From contig JADWOT020000002.1 in NCBI GenBank assembly GCA_036345935.2, forward strand, positions 7,142,140-7,206,139: 64,000 nucleotides of DNA, given 5' to 3'. The notes beneath the pieces were generated by a model. It was not told the DNA's origin. It made no database searches and saw only the letters and a program-made list of their open reading frames with translations. Shown here piece after piece: positions 36,400-51,075 of the stretch (position 1 is the stretch's first letter; every line of letters starts with the position of its first letter). The translations under genes were made by a program, and so were the position numbers. The DNA is from Taenia hydatigena. Taxonomy: Eukaryota > Platyhelminthes > Cestoda > Cyclophyllidea > Taeniidae.

Positions 36400-38410
36400 G
36401 CTGTCAACGCTCGCCGGTCATCGTTCGCTATCTCTTCTATCTCAATACCTCAGAAGCAGCAATAACTTACGTCACACAGCAGACTGAGTGCAGATTAGAC
36501 CTTCGCCGTGTTTCTTTTGCCTTGTTGTTTATGATCTCATCAGTGCCAAACTTCAATTTCATTCTTGTTGTATCCCTTCAGTCTATCCGATTTGCATTAC
36601 AACTACCTCTTCTGCCATCGCATGTGTGGAGAGTGAGCGCGTGAATTTATTTCAACTTCGCACTTTCAACACAGGCGAACTTCGGCCTAGTTCGTTGCCT
36701 ATTTGCCACGCACGCCAGTTCCTCATCCTGCCAATAGTCTTGAAGTTCTTGCAGTCAAAAAAGAGCCTTCTATATTCTTCTGTGATCCGAACGCTGGCAA
36801 TAAGCATACTTGCGGTGTGATATCGGACTTGGATTAGAGGGCGAACTGTTAAAAATATGTGCCTTGTAGTTTTCTGAAAAATTACGAAACATGTCCTTTA
36901 TTGAGGACCGCGTTTCAATGACCCACACATTATTCATCTTGAGGTGGAAGTTCGGTCGAAAGTGCGAATCCTTGCGACTGAGTCTCTATCCCCTTCGTCT
37001 GGCGATCTTTCACTCAAAGATTATCATCTTGGATAATGACGTCCTTTAAAGAAAGGTGAATCATGCAGCTGCATGTAAACGTGGCATCTGCATTGCACTC
37101 ACTGCTGTCATGCTCGTGTTCTGTATAACATGAGCCTCTCACGAAGGTTAGCCTTGACACCTCAACAATTGTAACGGCATGCGTGTTCTCACTGCTTGCC
37201 AGTGAAAAGCATTTGTTGTATAAATTATCAAAGGAATGCTTTTATTGCAGGGCAGATGCCTGTCTTTTCTTCACTGCGTCGCTAAATAGAGAAGCAAGTG
37301 TAGGAACGCACAGAAGACCTGCATATTAGGAAATTGACAAAATTTTAAAGGAGCTCTGATGACAGTGAATAGTTCCTGCTTGAAGGGTTACATACTGGCA
37401 TTATCAGGGTGCATAAAGACGTAAGAGGGTATACGACTAGTTACCAGGAAGTTATTTTAGCTACTGTCAAGACTGACAAGACATTTGCCTGCTTAAAATT
37501 GAGATAAGAGGAGAAGTCTCTGTGATCGTGTACAAAAAGGGGATGTCCACATAAGCAGGACAGAGAGAATAGTACTCTCCTCTTTTACTCACCGCATTCT
37601 AAGTGAGCTTTAAGATGCAACAATTTGCCTGTGCTTTGCCAGAGATTACAGTCATTAAGGACTCTAATCCAAGAAGTGAACAGTGCGTGTTAAAGCGCGG
37701 CACGCGCATGTCACAAATCTGATGCCATCGGAAACGCGTACCTCAAGCAAACCAGAACTCATGCAGAAAACCACTTTTACTGACCTACGGAGTGTTTGAT
37801 GCTTAACCATTGGAATCAACATTATTCAAGCGACCTTGTTGCTGCGAAGTGTGTGCGACAAACCAATAGAAAGCAAAATCTAATTTGCTTAGCATATACA
37901 TAACAATTTATTGCGGTGGTACTGACTTTGAGCTTTGTTAATTGGCATAGAAGCAAACTTCATAAAGGAGATAAGAGGAGATGTTTCTGGGCTCATGTGC
38001 ATATAGGCAGGAGAGAGAGAATAGTACTCTCCTCTTTTACTCACCGTATTCTAAATAAGCTTTAAGATGCAACAACTTGCCTGTGCTTTGCCAGAGATGC
38101 AGTCATTAAGGATTTTAGTCCAGGAAGTGAACAGTGGGTGTTAAAGTGTGGCACGCGCATGTCACAGATCTGACGCGATCGGAATCGCTTGCCTCAAGTA
38201 AACCAGAACTCATGCAGTAAACCACTCCTGCTGACCTACGGAGAGTTTGATGCTTAACCTTTGGAATCATCATTATTTAAGCGACCTCGCTGCCGCGAAG
38301 CGTGTGCGACAAACCAATAGAAAGCAAAATCTAACTTGCTTGGCATATACGAAACAATTTGTTGCGGTGGTACTGACTTTGAGCTTAGTTAATTGGCATA
38401 GGTGCAAACC
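36400..38410 (+). repeat. ~2 kb dispersed element, copy 1
   Basis: The same sequence lies inverted at 59221-60900. The best block is 36488-36900, where the plus frame resembles the minus frame at 60890-60633 (LQFHSCC and VYPICIT here, LQFHTCC and VHPICIT there). The DNA CCTATTTGCCACGCACGCC is exact in both. Frames are interrupted and no transposase or reverse transcriptase motif is visible. The 3' part holds two tandem ~0.46 kb units. Confidence 0.75.
37502..38410 (+). repeat. Tandem pair of ~0.46 kb units
   Basis: Unit 1 is 37502-37968 and unit 2 is 37969-38410. Both start AGATAAGAGGAGA, contain GAGAATAGTACTCTCCTCTT, CTTTGCCAGAGAT, ACCAGAACTCATGCAG and GCGACAAACCAATAGAAAGC, and end with AATTGGCATAG. 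By eye most positions match. A third unit, inverted, is at about 59230-59745. Confidence 0.9.
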
Positions 38411-40795
38411 TTAATTGAGTCAAAAGATGGGGTCTGGCGATTCCTACTCCGCTGTGTACGAGATAATCAATGCTCAAAATGGGGTGAAATGACGACGAAA
38501 TTGACGTAAGAACTAAAGCCCAGTTCTTTGCAAGACAGCTCCGCTGTTCCAGAGCACCACAATCTTTAAGCTACAGGCTTGAGCGAAGGAGCAATAATTG
38601 TTTTGCGTAGTTTATTGCAAAGTTTTTGCAATCACAGGACACTAGATCTTGTGCTACTCAAGGGAAGTGATTTTGAGTTGCGCGGTCTTATCCCATTTTG
38701 TAGGCTTTCCCTTGAATTGGACGCATGGTTTCATGGCTGTAAGACTACCTAAAGTATGGAGTGCCTCCAGGCCATGGACATTGGCCACTTAGGCCTTATA
38801 AACATCAATGCGCTCTTCACTGAATTGGTTCGCTTTTTATAAGCTCTGCTAACTCATGCGAAATGACTTGTGAGGCCCGACCCTTCAATAAGACGGACTT
38901 TACCGGCATCCACGTTGTCATGGCATCCGAGGTAAAAGGTCAACTAGGGTTCATGGCGAGGGAGCAAATCTTGAGCCCAGACATTGACATGGACTTTGAC
39001 GTTTGCTGTCGAAGCGCTGCGTCTGAATAGGTGCGCACACACGGACGCATTAAGGGCTGCTTGAAACAAGTCCGATTCTCTACGGAACTCCAATCGCAAT
39101 GCATATTTAAACTTTGACGGAGTTAAGTGTATAGAATTCTAAGAAGAAGTCAACAGAGGGAGCGTGACGGCTGCCAAGGTGGAATTACATTACCACTTGT
39201 CCGAGTTGAAAGTTCCTGCCGGTGAATTGGAGGTCGATTTTGTACTGCTCATTGCTGCTGCTTACGACGTGCCTATGCAACGGGTGAACTAACGTCTTCG
39301 TGATATTTAGAATGATAGCTTGCCCTTAGAATACGATGACTGATGCTTGAACATGACCACAGCAAGCACACGAATTCGGTATTGTGTTTTAGCTTTCGTC
39401 CTTTATTCGGTGGCTAAAACGAAGCGCTTGAATAACGTGGGTTGCATTATAGAAGGATTTGCCTGCATATGCGCTTAGGACATTACACATTTGACAAATT
39501 AAAGTGGACTCGAATCGTACTTAAAAAGCTCTGCAACTACTCCTGCTATAGTAACGTACTATGCGGTCTGATGCAAGATTCGTAGGTCTGTTTAAAGTGA
39601 TTACTCCCTTGATTTAAGAAATAGCTCTTCCAGTGCTGCACAAGTTAAATAAAAGTCTTCGCAACTTTCTATAATTAGTATTTCTAGCATTGACAAGATC
39701 TGGTCTATTATAAGGCCATTAGAGAGTGCCGTGATGGCCGCATAGGCTGCAAAGATGTACTCCTCAAATTATGCGCACACTATTCCCCTCACAGTTCCTC
39801 CGACATCTCTACGCTACCACCCAACATCGACCCTCTACTCTCATTGCGTCAAAGGAGTGCTGAAGGCACTTTTGAACACCAGGAGTAAAGCTCCTTGTTT
39901 TTAGCGAATTAGCAGTGCTGCCGTGAGCAACAGAGGCACTAATCCACTTACAAGACTGCAAGGATTTGCTTATTTTTTTCGACTCTGAGTGTCTTCTCTA
40001 CTACGTCTTACTGTGTAAAATGACCATGGAATAATTGAAAGCGCTAAAATGGTCACCTTTTTTTTGGATTAAAGGTGCGTTGCTAAATATATGCAATAAA
40101 AGGCAAAAAATTGTACGTCTGTACAAGTTGTCCTGGGGCAATGACTAATGATCATTAAAACGCTCCACTACTTTGGCTTTCACTCCGATAACGGTGGAGT
40201 GCTACTCGCGGCTGCATGGCACTATGAAGAAGACGCCACAAGTTATTCAGCTCCTTTCCCCCGGAACTGTCAGTATATGTGGAGCTCGAATGTGCCAATT
40301 GAGGAGGAGCCCCGTGACGAATTGTTCGCTGACCAGCTCCACTGGTTAAATCAACTCATACAGTAGTGGTGCTCAGTTCATGCGATTTCACTTTGAGCTG
40401 GCCTTTACGGACCTCTTTATTTTTGATGGCAGTAGGAGTAGTTACAGGATCTGTCATTTTAATGGCTCTAGGGAGAGATATGCAGTAACGCGAAGAACGG
40501 GTAAATTTTAACAAAATGTTGCAATGCCTACACCGGCAAGGGTGGCAATCAATAGTGATTCTGGCTAAAGGAAACGTATTTATTTAGATTTCACATGAAG
40601 ACACGCTGCCTACTTAAGGAAGGGAATCAATTAATTTGGAGCCACGGACATCTATGCAAAAAGTACCGATTTTCACCAGCAATTTCTTTAAAGTTAATTA
40701 TGACTCTTTCATGATTTGTCACAGTGGCAGTCTAGATTTTGTCACTATTCAAACATTTGAATTGAATTCAACGTTATAATTGTTTGATGATCTCT
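38411..40795. other. No supported gene
   Basis: Only short frames. A plus frame at 40148-40366 is somewhat protein-like but has no recognisable family or clear splice partner. Confidence 0.4.
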
Positions 40796-42855
40796 GCGGG
40801 ATCTCCACTCGCACAAAACGCAACCAGTGACTGGGGCGTATTGGTGCACAATTCATTTCTTCGTTCCTCTTTAACTGCGTTCGCAGTGTGCAACGTGCTT
40901 TCCAGCATTTAGACAGCAAACGCGTTGCTTGCTGGTTTCATCTAGCAAAATATTCACGTTTATTTGGCGAATCGCTAAAGCTATTTGGCCAACATAGGTA
41001 AAACATTTCGGCTAGAAACTTGGATGATGTTGTCTACACCAAGTGAGGCAAGGCGCAGACATTTGAATCTCCACATGTAACAAATAAACAAAAGGGAGAT
41101 CCCATAGCAGGGTCGGTACAGTTTCCACAAGCATCAAGGAAATGTTTTTGCATATTTCCGCAATGGGATGATCAACGTGCGCAAGTGTCGAGAGCATTTA
41201 CCACAACTTCACAGAACCAATATCGATCAGGGGAGCGATTCCGAAGTGAATGATGAAATTAGACCAAACACAAAACTGAACGTAAGGCGCAGTTGGATGA
41301 GAATTCTGAATGTGTCAGTGAAGAAATGGAATTTGTCTTCGAATGCTATTGTTGCGCATGCAGTGTCCCACACTTATTGATGAACCGTGCACTCGTTAGA
41401 CACAGTAACGAAGGAATTAAGAATGAATTGACTGATGTGGAAGAGGACGCATACCTCAGTGCATTGTCAATATCCACCACTTTATCCACTTATTATGCCC
41501 GTGTGTGACATCTACGAATTGGAAGAAAATACATTTAGCATTTCCTATGAGTTTTGACTCTCCTATCCATCTCTAAAATCATGCTTTCTTATTGCGTTTG
41601 ACGTCAAGAAAGGGTTATTTACCTCGCTCGACTTATGGCACTTCCATGATCTATATGGCAGCGAGGTTTGCCTGCTTGGCATCCGAAGACACGCCAAAAG
41701 AAGCGTAGTTCCTATTGAAGTGATAGCCTTCAATGAGGGTGTGCGTGCAAATCTTGTAATATATGCATACATGTTTGTGTAGTTTGTGTCAATGTGCCAA
41801 ACGAGCAGTGGGCCCCGGATGTTTTGCAAAATTAATTCGGCTAGGTTATTCGCATAGGATATGAAGCATATAGAGATCGGTTCTAATATCACAAGTACTG
41901 CATCCTTAGCCATTTTGTAAGATAGTTGATGCCGCTGTGCAATATTCCTGCCGATTTCTCACATGAAAAGAACATTCAACCCGGCAGGTAATCTTAGGAG
42001 AATGTGTACAAGTTTGCATGGGATATGTAGACTTGAATCAAACCGAGTGTCTTTTGCAATCCTTTCATTAACTCGCGATCCAATCAAACATGCACTGACT
42101 ACCGTAGGAGCTGATGCTTATCATCGGGGATTCTGAGAATACTCTTCAATGAATGCGCACTCTATGATAAGGAAAGCTGCTCAATCCATCAAGATTTTTC
42201 CTTGATTTGTGCTACTTTTATCATAACTGTGTGCAAAATTCTCACCTTTAATTGCTATGAGGCACTAATACATGGTTTTATACTGGGTTACATATTTCTT
42301 TTAAGAGGTGAAGGCAACAGCCTAAGATAAATTTTATTAAAGCTGCCATAGTTGCAGCATTACCTCGTTTGTCTCTTCTTCCCTGCAAAAATTACTGGCA
42401 CAATTGAGCTGATTGCTTTGCGACACCTTTATTGCCCCAGAGTAGAAGGGATCAATGTAGCCTTGATGAAGACAGGAAGAGTGCCTTCCCTCACCTTCAA
42501 GGAAACCTAGCTTCTTATCGAGGAGGGAGTTTGACGAAACGCCACATAAAATAATATAAGTACCATAATCTGCACTTTTGTTCTAAGCGCAATTTAGCTG
42601 AAAAGTCGCTAGATTCGTCGCAGCAGTAAATAGTGCCGAGAGCTCTTGGCGGACGATACGCGCCGCAATACGTGGCCATAACGATCACTGTTGAAGTACG
42701 GCAGGATCTTAGGGACTAGCAACGAGGCTCGGGGACTTAGTCGCTTGACAAATGTGCAGCAGAGGAAGTCTATGTGATCTGTTGCCAAGGGCACACAGCA
42801 TTTAGCCTAAATCGCGTTGCGATGACGACATCCGCATCATTTGAAGATGTTTAGG
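40796..42855 (+). repeat. ~2.1 kb direct repeat, first copy
   Basis: Matches 51076-53190 in the same orientation along its length: AAACGCAACCAGTGAC near the start, TAACGTAAGGCGCAGTTG-type sequence, AAACCGAGTGTCTTTT, CACTCTATGATAAGGA, and GACATC then CATCATTTGAAGATG at the end. By eye roughly four in five positions agree. Related frames recur (41293-41508 with 51621-51803; minus 42794-42609 with 53126-52941). Neither copy has a complete protein or a terminal inverted repeat. Confidence 0.85.
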
Positions 42856-45800
42856 AATTTTCGAGAACAGGGGAACGAAAAGGAACGTGCTTTCAGACAG
42901 ATTTTCCCAAACCCAGTGACTATAGGATAAAATCCGCTCAATGCGTAAGGCAGTAATAATCCTCGTTTTATTGACCTAATCCAACTAAACCACAGTCTTA
43001 GTGAATAAAAGGACGCATAGTAAATGGCTAAGTCGACGAGGACTCACTACGAAAGTACCAAATACGACAAAATCGAAGTGTGGAGTTTAGTTTAAGGACC
43101 AGAGTTAAAATGGCACCTAAAGATGTCCCAAAGACTTTGCTGATGCACGATTCTAGGCCCTAAGATTATGGTACACTTCTTCTCCATTAGTTTCGCATAA
43201 GAAACGCGAAATCCAGGGATTCCCATACCCCCATATAATATACCTGTTCTTAGCTAGTCAGTGATTGCGAACTGTAAAATATCCGCTGCAAACAAAGCAG
43301 ATGTGCGAACACGGTAAAGGCTGAAATGGGCTCAAAGAGTCGAAAGATAAAGCGAATACCATCATGCAATTTCATTAGATGTCGACAAGGCTTTAAGGCG
43401 GATCCTAAGTAAATGGATACACGCGGACTCAAAGCAGACGCATAGCTCTTCGCGCTAAGAAAATTCGGTGGTAGCGACAGAATGTTTGGTGCCTCGTCTG
43501 CCACCTATAGTAACTGCCTGCAGCGATGTAGAAGACAAAGAAAGTGGGCCGATGATTGTATTCTAATTTAATCAAGAGGGCTCTCAGGAGAGGCCCAATT
43601 ATTGTGCACCGTGGAAGTGCTTACCCACGGCTGCTCAAAAAGCAAGAAGCCATGGTTTCATCCTATTTTTGGCTTCAGGCCTTAAATAAGCATACCCTTT
43701 AAAAGGAGCAGATTTATGAGCCTTGAATTTTGATTACTAAAGCAAGAGCAGGAACGATTAAAAAGCATTCTTTACTTATTTTTAGTCCAAAACGTTACAT
43801 ATTTGGGCAACGCGCAATGTGCGTACCAGCGTAATTACGCAAGTTGGATGCGACATTAAACCAAATTTTCAAAAACCGAAAAAATTGCTTCCAAAGAAAA
43901 GAAATTTTGTTTTTTTTTTCCTAGCATGAGGATTGGTTTCGCACGCACCCTAATAACCGTTTAGTTTACACATCGGCAATGTAAATCACACATTCAAGCA
44001 TGCAAATGCTTATCCTGCGGAACAGAGAACCATCACGGCATAAATTTACACGAGTGCGTCCGTATAATGATATGTCAGTGCAAAAGTTTGCTTTGTTGCC
44101 ACACTGCGCTTAAAGCGACTGTCAACATGCTCAGATTTTATGCCCTTGCCGTCCGCATGCACTGCTAATGCCGTCCGGCCCATAGAATATGCGTACATTG
44201 CTAATATCTGGAAGATTCTGGTGCACGGCGAGAAAAGAGGCTTCACTACTTCCAGCTACTGATCCAGCTGCGCCAATGGGCCACTAATTGCGCACTTCAT
44301 CCAAGAATTTAGTGAAATAGAACAAGGTAACCCCAAGTAAAGAAGCGAGGCCCGTCAAATCCAACGCCAGGCGATGTATCTAAGAAACCCGAAACACAAC
44401 GAAAGCAGGTCAGTTGTTTTAAGTTTTGCCAGCAATAAAAGTATATTCACTCACAATTAAAGTCAACGATCTAAGGATTAGAAAGCGAAGCTAAAGGGTT
44501 TTTGTTTCAACAAATTCAAGACGATCAATTAGTGCACATCGGTGAGTCACCAGAGATAATATGACTAAATAAGAGGATGATTCAGCGAACAGGGCCAGTA
44601 AAGGCAAAGTTTGGTGCGGACTGCTAGCACCATCCCAAAGCGCAAATTGCAATAAAAATGACGCTTAACGTCACAATGTTTTGAGCAGATGGAATAGCGT
44701 GGCGCAGTAGGTCATATTTTAATTTCCCGGTGAATGAAAGCACTGCCTAAGCGCTGTTAGAAGCAAGGATAAAAATCAAGCTTAAACAGAACAACAAAGT
44801 ATGGGACCAATGGTCAGCAATGCAGCGGGTTTGGCACTCTCAAGTGCTAGAAGTTCCAATCATGTTGGAAATCGAATTCACGCCGACGCCAATGAAGAGG
44901 CGAATCCATGACATGACACGATATTAATAGCGCCCATTCTTTGCAAGGTCAAAGCTGACTTCTGAATATTTCTCAATAAAACGAGGAACGAGTAAGGAGT
45001 GAAGTGAAAGCCGATAGTGTTGTCGTGCAAAAGGTAAGGCCAACACCAATCTTATTGCTTCAGTCTTTCTCTCACACTAAAGGGCCCTGCTTACCTCTTC
45101 TATAATATTTTGATTTCAACCCATGCATTTTCGATGACGTGCCGATTATTTCGTCAAGATCCCATGCGTAGAGAAAGAAGATCAAAGATGATTGCTAAAA
45201 TGTTACCTTAATTTGACTTCTCCTGATGCAGACAGTGAAGGAGGCTCAGTTAGACCACCTTTTGCTGGCGTGTGACAGAATGTAAATAATCGAGCATAAC
45301 GATTGAATGCTGAGGGATCAATCTGGTATGCAGTATAGCCCACAGTTTGCAATTAATTGCAAAAATGGGTCCACTGGTTTCTGCGCAAGGCTACATGATC
45401 CCTTCTGAATCAATGGAATGGTTTTATTCTTGATGACCATCCACTCACTTTGATCTTACTTGACCTGAGTCCTAAAACTTAATTGAGTGAGCAAGTCTTA
45501 AAAAAGAAGCGCATGACAGAGGGTTTCCTTGGCAAAATGGTGCCTTTTTACTCTGTTCATCATTATGATAAAACCCTAAAAATCAGTAGCATTTATTTGA
45601 CTTCAGTTAGTTAAGCGTTCGGTGAATTTTGATCGGGTTTTTAGGGCCTGATTAAGGAAAATTTAGGGCCATCTGCTTTCAAATTATTGAAGCGCACATC
45701 ACACATTTTATTTGCATCGTAGCCTAATTTGTAAATAATTTATTCTTTCAATGGACTGCATTAAACAAAAGTAAATTTTGCTCTAATGCAGACTTGGAGC

Positions 45801-48800
45801 ATATTATGGAAGACCCAAAATAGACATGAGCTGTCGCTTTGGCTTTCAGTCGCAACTAGGTTTATCGGCCATCTGCCTTGGAATATTCTGGTTCCTTGGC
45901 CTCTTTCTGGTCCAACTCAAAGCCATTGAGAACTAGACACTGTCAGATTGGGATAAGACAGCCATATTTGCATGCCATTTCGCAAGACTAGCCTGAGTTA
46001 TTAATATTAAGACGAACTCTATTAACTTATAACATCGAAAGTGATAATCGTGGAGAAAGAAGGAGGCTGGCAAAACTGTGCCAGTTTTGAGTCTGCTTAA
46101 ATGTGAATTTCCCCGATAATACTGGCGGCTTAGAAATTCTAGTCTGATAGCCATGCCTTTATTCGAATCTTGCCTGCCACCACTTCATAATCTTTGGTTT
46201 CGCAAAAGCATTTTTAAATTTTTGCTCAAGTCTTGAGGTATAATACAGTCAACGCGAAACAGCTGCATGTATATGAATTTGCGTAACGCAATTAACTACG
46301 CACTCCTGAGCACCAACATCAATATAACAATGTGTAGGTGTGCCAAACCTAAAAATATTGGTCAAACTGCTGCGGTAACAATGTTAAAATCCGTTCTTTT
46401 CCATGATTTTTTGTGATTATTTTGTCACTATGATGTTTTGCCGCCCATCAAAGTGTGCGGCCACTCTTATGCTTAAACTTTGCTTGAATGCCATGGCGAA
46501 GGCATAAGACAGGCAGAACTGCACTGAACAAGGCAACAGTTTACAAACTGTAGCTCATTTGAATTAGACCTCGGTGCAGGGAATCCGTGACAGCACAGTG
46601 CTTGAGAACACGTCATGCGCAGCATGCTGGCGGACTATTTGTGGCCAGGCAAACTCTATGAGGGTAATCGGAATCCTTGAATTTCGCATATTTTATGCGG
46701 AACAAATGGAGAAGAACTGTACCATAAATGCCTCCGCTTTTGTGCTTTTGCTAACTAGCATTGACTAAAGGCTACGCTGGTACCCTCAGAGCTAATGCAC
46801 TCGGGCAGTAGTTCATCTGCTTTAGCATTATGTTCAACTTCGACTTCAGTGAAGGCCAATAAAGTATTATCTTGAGAGCGGAAAACTAAATCAGCCCTAA
46901 ATGAGACCCACCCTGGTCTTCGCATTTCAGCAGTGGGCTTTGACAAGACTTAGAAGAGGAATATGATAAGGATGAGATAATTTGCGATGATTTTAACAGA
47001 AGAATAGGAAATAACTTTCGGATTCCACTTCCAAAGCAGTACCACATATGGCCGTGATCCAATCGGAAAGGCTCGTTGCAGAGATGCTTTGATACTTGCA
47101 TGAAGATGGCCATTAGCTTGATACCGTGGTACAGGCTTGGACTACGGAGATGCACGCCTAAAGTCGGTTCTATATTGAACAACCTTTCTCAGCTGTGATT
47201 TTGCTACACTTTGTAAATAAAAAACTCGTAAGTCTCTCTTTCATTCCCCATCCTTAGAAGTTTCCTCGCGTTTTCATGCAAAGTGCATGTAACTGTGCAT
47301 TTTTCGGAAACGTTTTCACAACAAGGAAGTCGGTTCATTTCCAGTTTGGAGAGCCAGTTTTGTTCACTTCAGCTGGATCCTCGAAAATCATCCCGTTGAT
47401 ATAAGTAATATAGTCATCACCTTCATCGGCTGCCTCTTTTATTTACGTGGATCAGAAAACATCAGGGAATCTTTTCTCGTATATGCGTTGCAACAGATAG
47501 TAGTGCCAATTTGGAACAAGTTGCCAATGGCAAAACTGTCTCATTTTCTGTTGTCAAAAATTGCCTCCTAGGCTAACCTGACACCATTCTTTCATTCTCC
47601 TGCTGCGTAGGCTTGCCAGTTGAGTCGTTGCTATTAGTCTGTCAATGCTTTTTGCGCAAAATCATAGATACGCAGCTTTTCTAACGCGACTATTGTGCAT
47701 AAATTCGTCCAACTGAGAAATGTGTTCTATCACTAGAAATATGTGCTTAATCGGCGTCATTTTAGTAGCAGAAGTCGTAGGGCCACCTACAAGGTGAGAA
47801 AATGCTTGCGTATAGCGGTCGAACTTTTAAATCGCTCTCGTATTCGGATTGCTTCAGGTCTGTTCATAACAGACTATCAGACATTTCAGTTCGAACTAGA
47901 ACAGCTGCCAAGTAGAAGGGAGGAGACATTACTGTACACCGATAAGCGCATGGCATTGGTCAGTGACTCCTAATCGGAGGAACCGGTGCGAGACTGGATG
48001 CAGTCGCAATATTTGGCAGTATTGGACCTGCTTCGAATTTGAATCATGTCTTCCAGCGGAAGGTGTTGCGACCCTGCTCAGATATGATGCTATAGTTGAG
48101 GATAATTCCTAAAATTCTTTACAGAACAGAGCAACGTGTGAAGCTTTATGCAGCGATGGAGAAATGAAGGGCTGATGCAATGCGAGGTCACGTGTGCTGT
48201 GGAGAAGTGCAATGACCCGAGCGCATCGTTGTTTTGCAGACGAGAAGACCTCGAGGACATTGCATGATCCGATGAATTAGCTAATACTCTGACATGCTCA
48301 AGTTAAGACGCAAGCCATTGGAACGTGCGACCGCCCTCTTCATTTTCGTTAGATCGCGATGACTTATCCCGAGATCGGTGAAGTGAAGTCATGGCTGCAT
48401 AAACGATGAAATGTGCTTGCCTATGAAGAACGGACTAACTCGCTACTACTTCTTTATTTAAAGTAGATTGCAGAAAGAGGTAGGATTAGAAACCTTCTCT
48501 GTGTCAACCCCTTTGACAAACAATGGGATCACATTGCACATCCTGCGTGATGTCGAAACGCAAATGATGGTACTTCGCCTTCATTTCGATCGCTTCAGCT
48601 GACCTGTTAGGATCTCTTTTGTAGCACAGAGGTGGGACAGTGAGTCGATGCGTTGTAAACTTGGAAAGGAGATAGACTAGACGTCAACCCTAAACTGTGT
48701 CGTAAAATTTAGGTACCATCTGAATTTCACACTAATTGTGCGGTGAAGTGACTGCTAGAAGGGAAGACAGTTTGAAAGCTCAGGGTTCAAGATCATCAAG

Positions 48801-51075
48801 AACGAGTCTCTGCAGGAGGGACCAACGCGATTTTGTTGTTGAGGGTAATGGTCTTGGGTCCTGGAGGTTTGTTTGCTGCATTTGGCGATTATTACACAAA
48901 ACATGGTTGGAATAGTGATTTAGGTTCATCTAACGTGAAGCGATTGACAAAAGGAGTTAAGAAGGTTCATGCGTTTAGTGACCTCACGCACGCTGGTCGT
49001 CCTTCAACGGGTCCCTTAGGATAAAGCTTCGAATCAGTTCATGAGGCTGTTGCTAAGATCCCAAGAACATCGATTCGGCACTGCGATCAAGAAATAGACA
49101 TTTGACGGTGCCCTATCCAGTTCATTAAAGCGAAAGTTTTTCTGCATCATTGCTATCAGAAGTGAACCTAGTGAAGAACTGAAGCCCGCTAACCACATAC
49201 ATTGTACGAAGTTGGTTGAATGGATTATGGAAGAATAATAATTAAATCTTGATTTGGCAAGCACCATTAACTTTAGCGACGAGACTCAGTATCATCATGA
49301 TGGCTTCGTCGATTGGCACGATTGTCAAGTTGAAGATCGAAACATACATGAGGGATAGTTAAGAAGCATCTGTGCACAAAAGTGTCACTGTTAGGCGCGA
49401 GTTTTGAGTTGAAGGCATCATATGGCCATCCTTAAAGAATGCTGCCAGCGTTGCATCAGGGTAAGTGTTTCTACTCGGGTATCGTAAGATGATTTCGTAG
49501 GAAATGTTCGTGAGTCAGCAGCCTCCGAAATCCTTCAACCCTTCTTTTCGCGGAGCGTGCAGCTGGTCGCCAAGGGCTATCGAAGTAGAAGGTGGCCTGA
49601 ATAAGGTGCTTGGTCCGTGAAGGCAACGCATTACCCAATTTGATCTCATGTCCCCTTAATTTTATCCTACTTCCGTTCGTATATACCTTTCACAAAACTC
49701 ACAAATGTGAGTAGGCTCTGCGTTGCTTTAAAATGTGCACAAGAGGGTGAAGCCCGTGTCTCTTTTAAATCAGTAGATCGGAGGGCGACGGTGGTAAAGT
49801 GGGACCAATTAGGATCTTTTAACAACGCCTGCCCTCCCATTTATTCCAAGGCATGGGATGCTAAAGGAAATTACTTTTCTAAGCAACAGTAAAGGTACTT
49901 CTTAGAGCAAAGCTTTTCGTGATTTTTGTTTGTATGAATGCAAAGTGTGTATTCAGCATTTTCTGCAAAGGAAATTGTTGGGCCTATGGAATACACGCCG
50001 TTCAAACTAACTCTCAATGTAGGTTTCTCCGCGGTAGCGCGATGGTGAGACCTGATTCATCTCTCCTTGAGATTTCCTTCTGCATTCCCAATCTGCGTAT
50101 TCTGCTCTTTGTTTTGTAGTGCTTTTATTAAAATAATTTTGGCCACCGCTGTCCCTAGCATAACTTTCTTGGCTCCAACCAAGGTGCGTGTGCTTAATTA
50201 TTTATTTTTTTAATTTTTCGTTCTCTTTCTCCACGCTTCTTTAATATTTTTGCTAAATTTGTCACTGGCGCCTTATTTTATAAGACTTTTAGCATACTCC
50301 GCAAGTTTATCACTATTGCTGCCGCATTTTCATAAACCAATCGACAGGCTGGATGCATTGTTTCTGCCCCTTGCAAAGTACTAAAAAGGCTTGACTAAAT
50401 TTAATCATGACTGTTTTGAATGGAGGAAAGCTAGGCACCGCAAACCATATTGCTGTGTTATAATATATTTAATATGTATGATTTACTAGCTTATCAGCAG
50501 GTAATGATATTTGCGAAGAAATCTGCACCACGGGTCTTAATAGCTCATATGGCATTATTCAGTTTGGCAATGTTCGAGACCTTGTTTGCTTACTTTTGCA
50601 GTGTTGGAGAATCACTTTTGGCCTAGTCAGCATTGCCCAAAACTCCTGCGTACAATTCCTGCAAATGGCATCTCTTCCATGCTTGCCGACTGACCAGTCT
50701 GCGGCGTCGCTCGTGCAAATTTGGTCATAATTTGAAACCCAAAGTAGGATCATTATTCAGGTAAGGCTGATTACTGCCAGTCTCGCAAGCGCAATGATCA
50801 TTTTATTCTCTTTTTTTTCGAATTTATGCTAATTTAGAGACTTCTTTCAGGATTTTGTAATCCTCGACGTTAGACATGGTATGGAATGTCTCAAGAGCAA
50901 TTAAGGGTTGTAAAGGGCCTTTTTGATTAGCAAGGCATTATCACGTACCATTTGAGTGCACTTACTGTTGTACGCCGGCGAATGATATTTTGACCGGATT
51001 ACGAAGTAAAGATGTCTGACGGCCTACAGTCTAGACGAGATCGTCTATCACATAACAAAGTCTTAAGGAAACTTA
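42856..51075. other. Segment between the direct repeats; no supported gene
   Basis: About 8.2 kb. No gag, protease, reverse transcriptase, integrase or transposase motif was seen. Frames at 46946-46755 (minus) and 47743-47973 (plus) have balanced composition but no recognisable family. The size would suit the interior of a retroelement, but the sequence does not support that. Confidence 0.45.

Noticed and set aside
37502..38410. CRISPR-like or satellite array
   Set aside because: Only two long units without short spacers, in a eukaryotic genome; it is a tandem duplication in a dispersed element.
40148..40366. 72-residue plus-strand frame with protein-like composition
   Set aside because: No family recognised, no convincing acceptor and no neighbouring exons.
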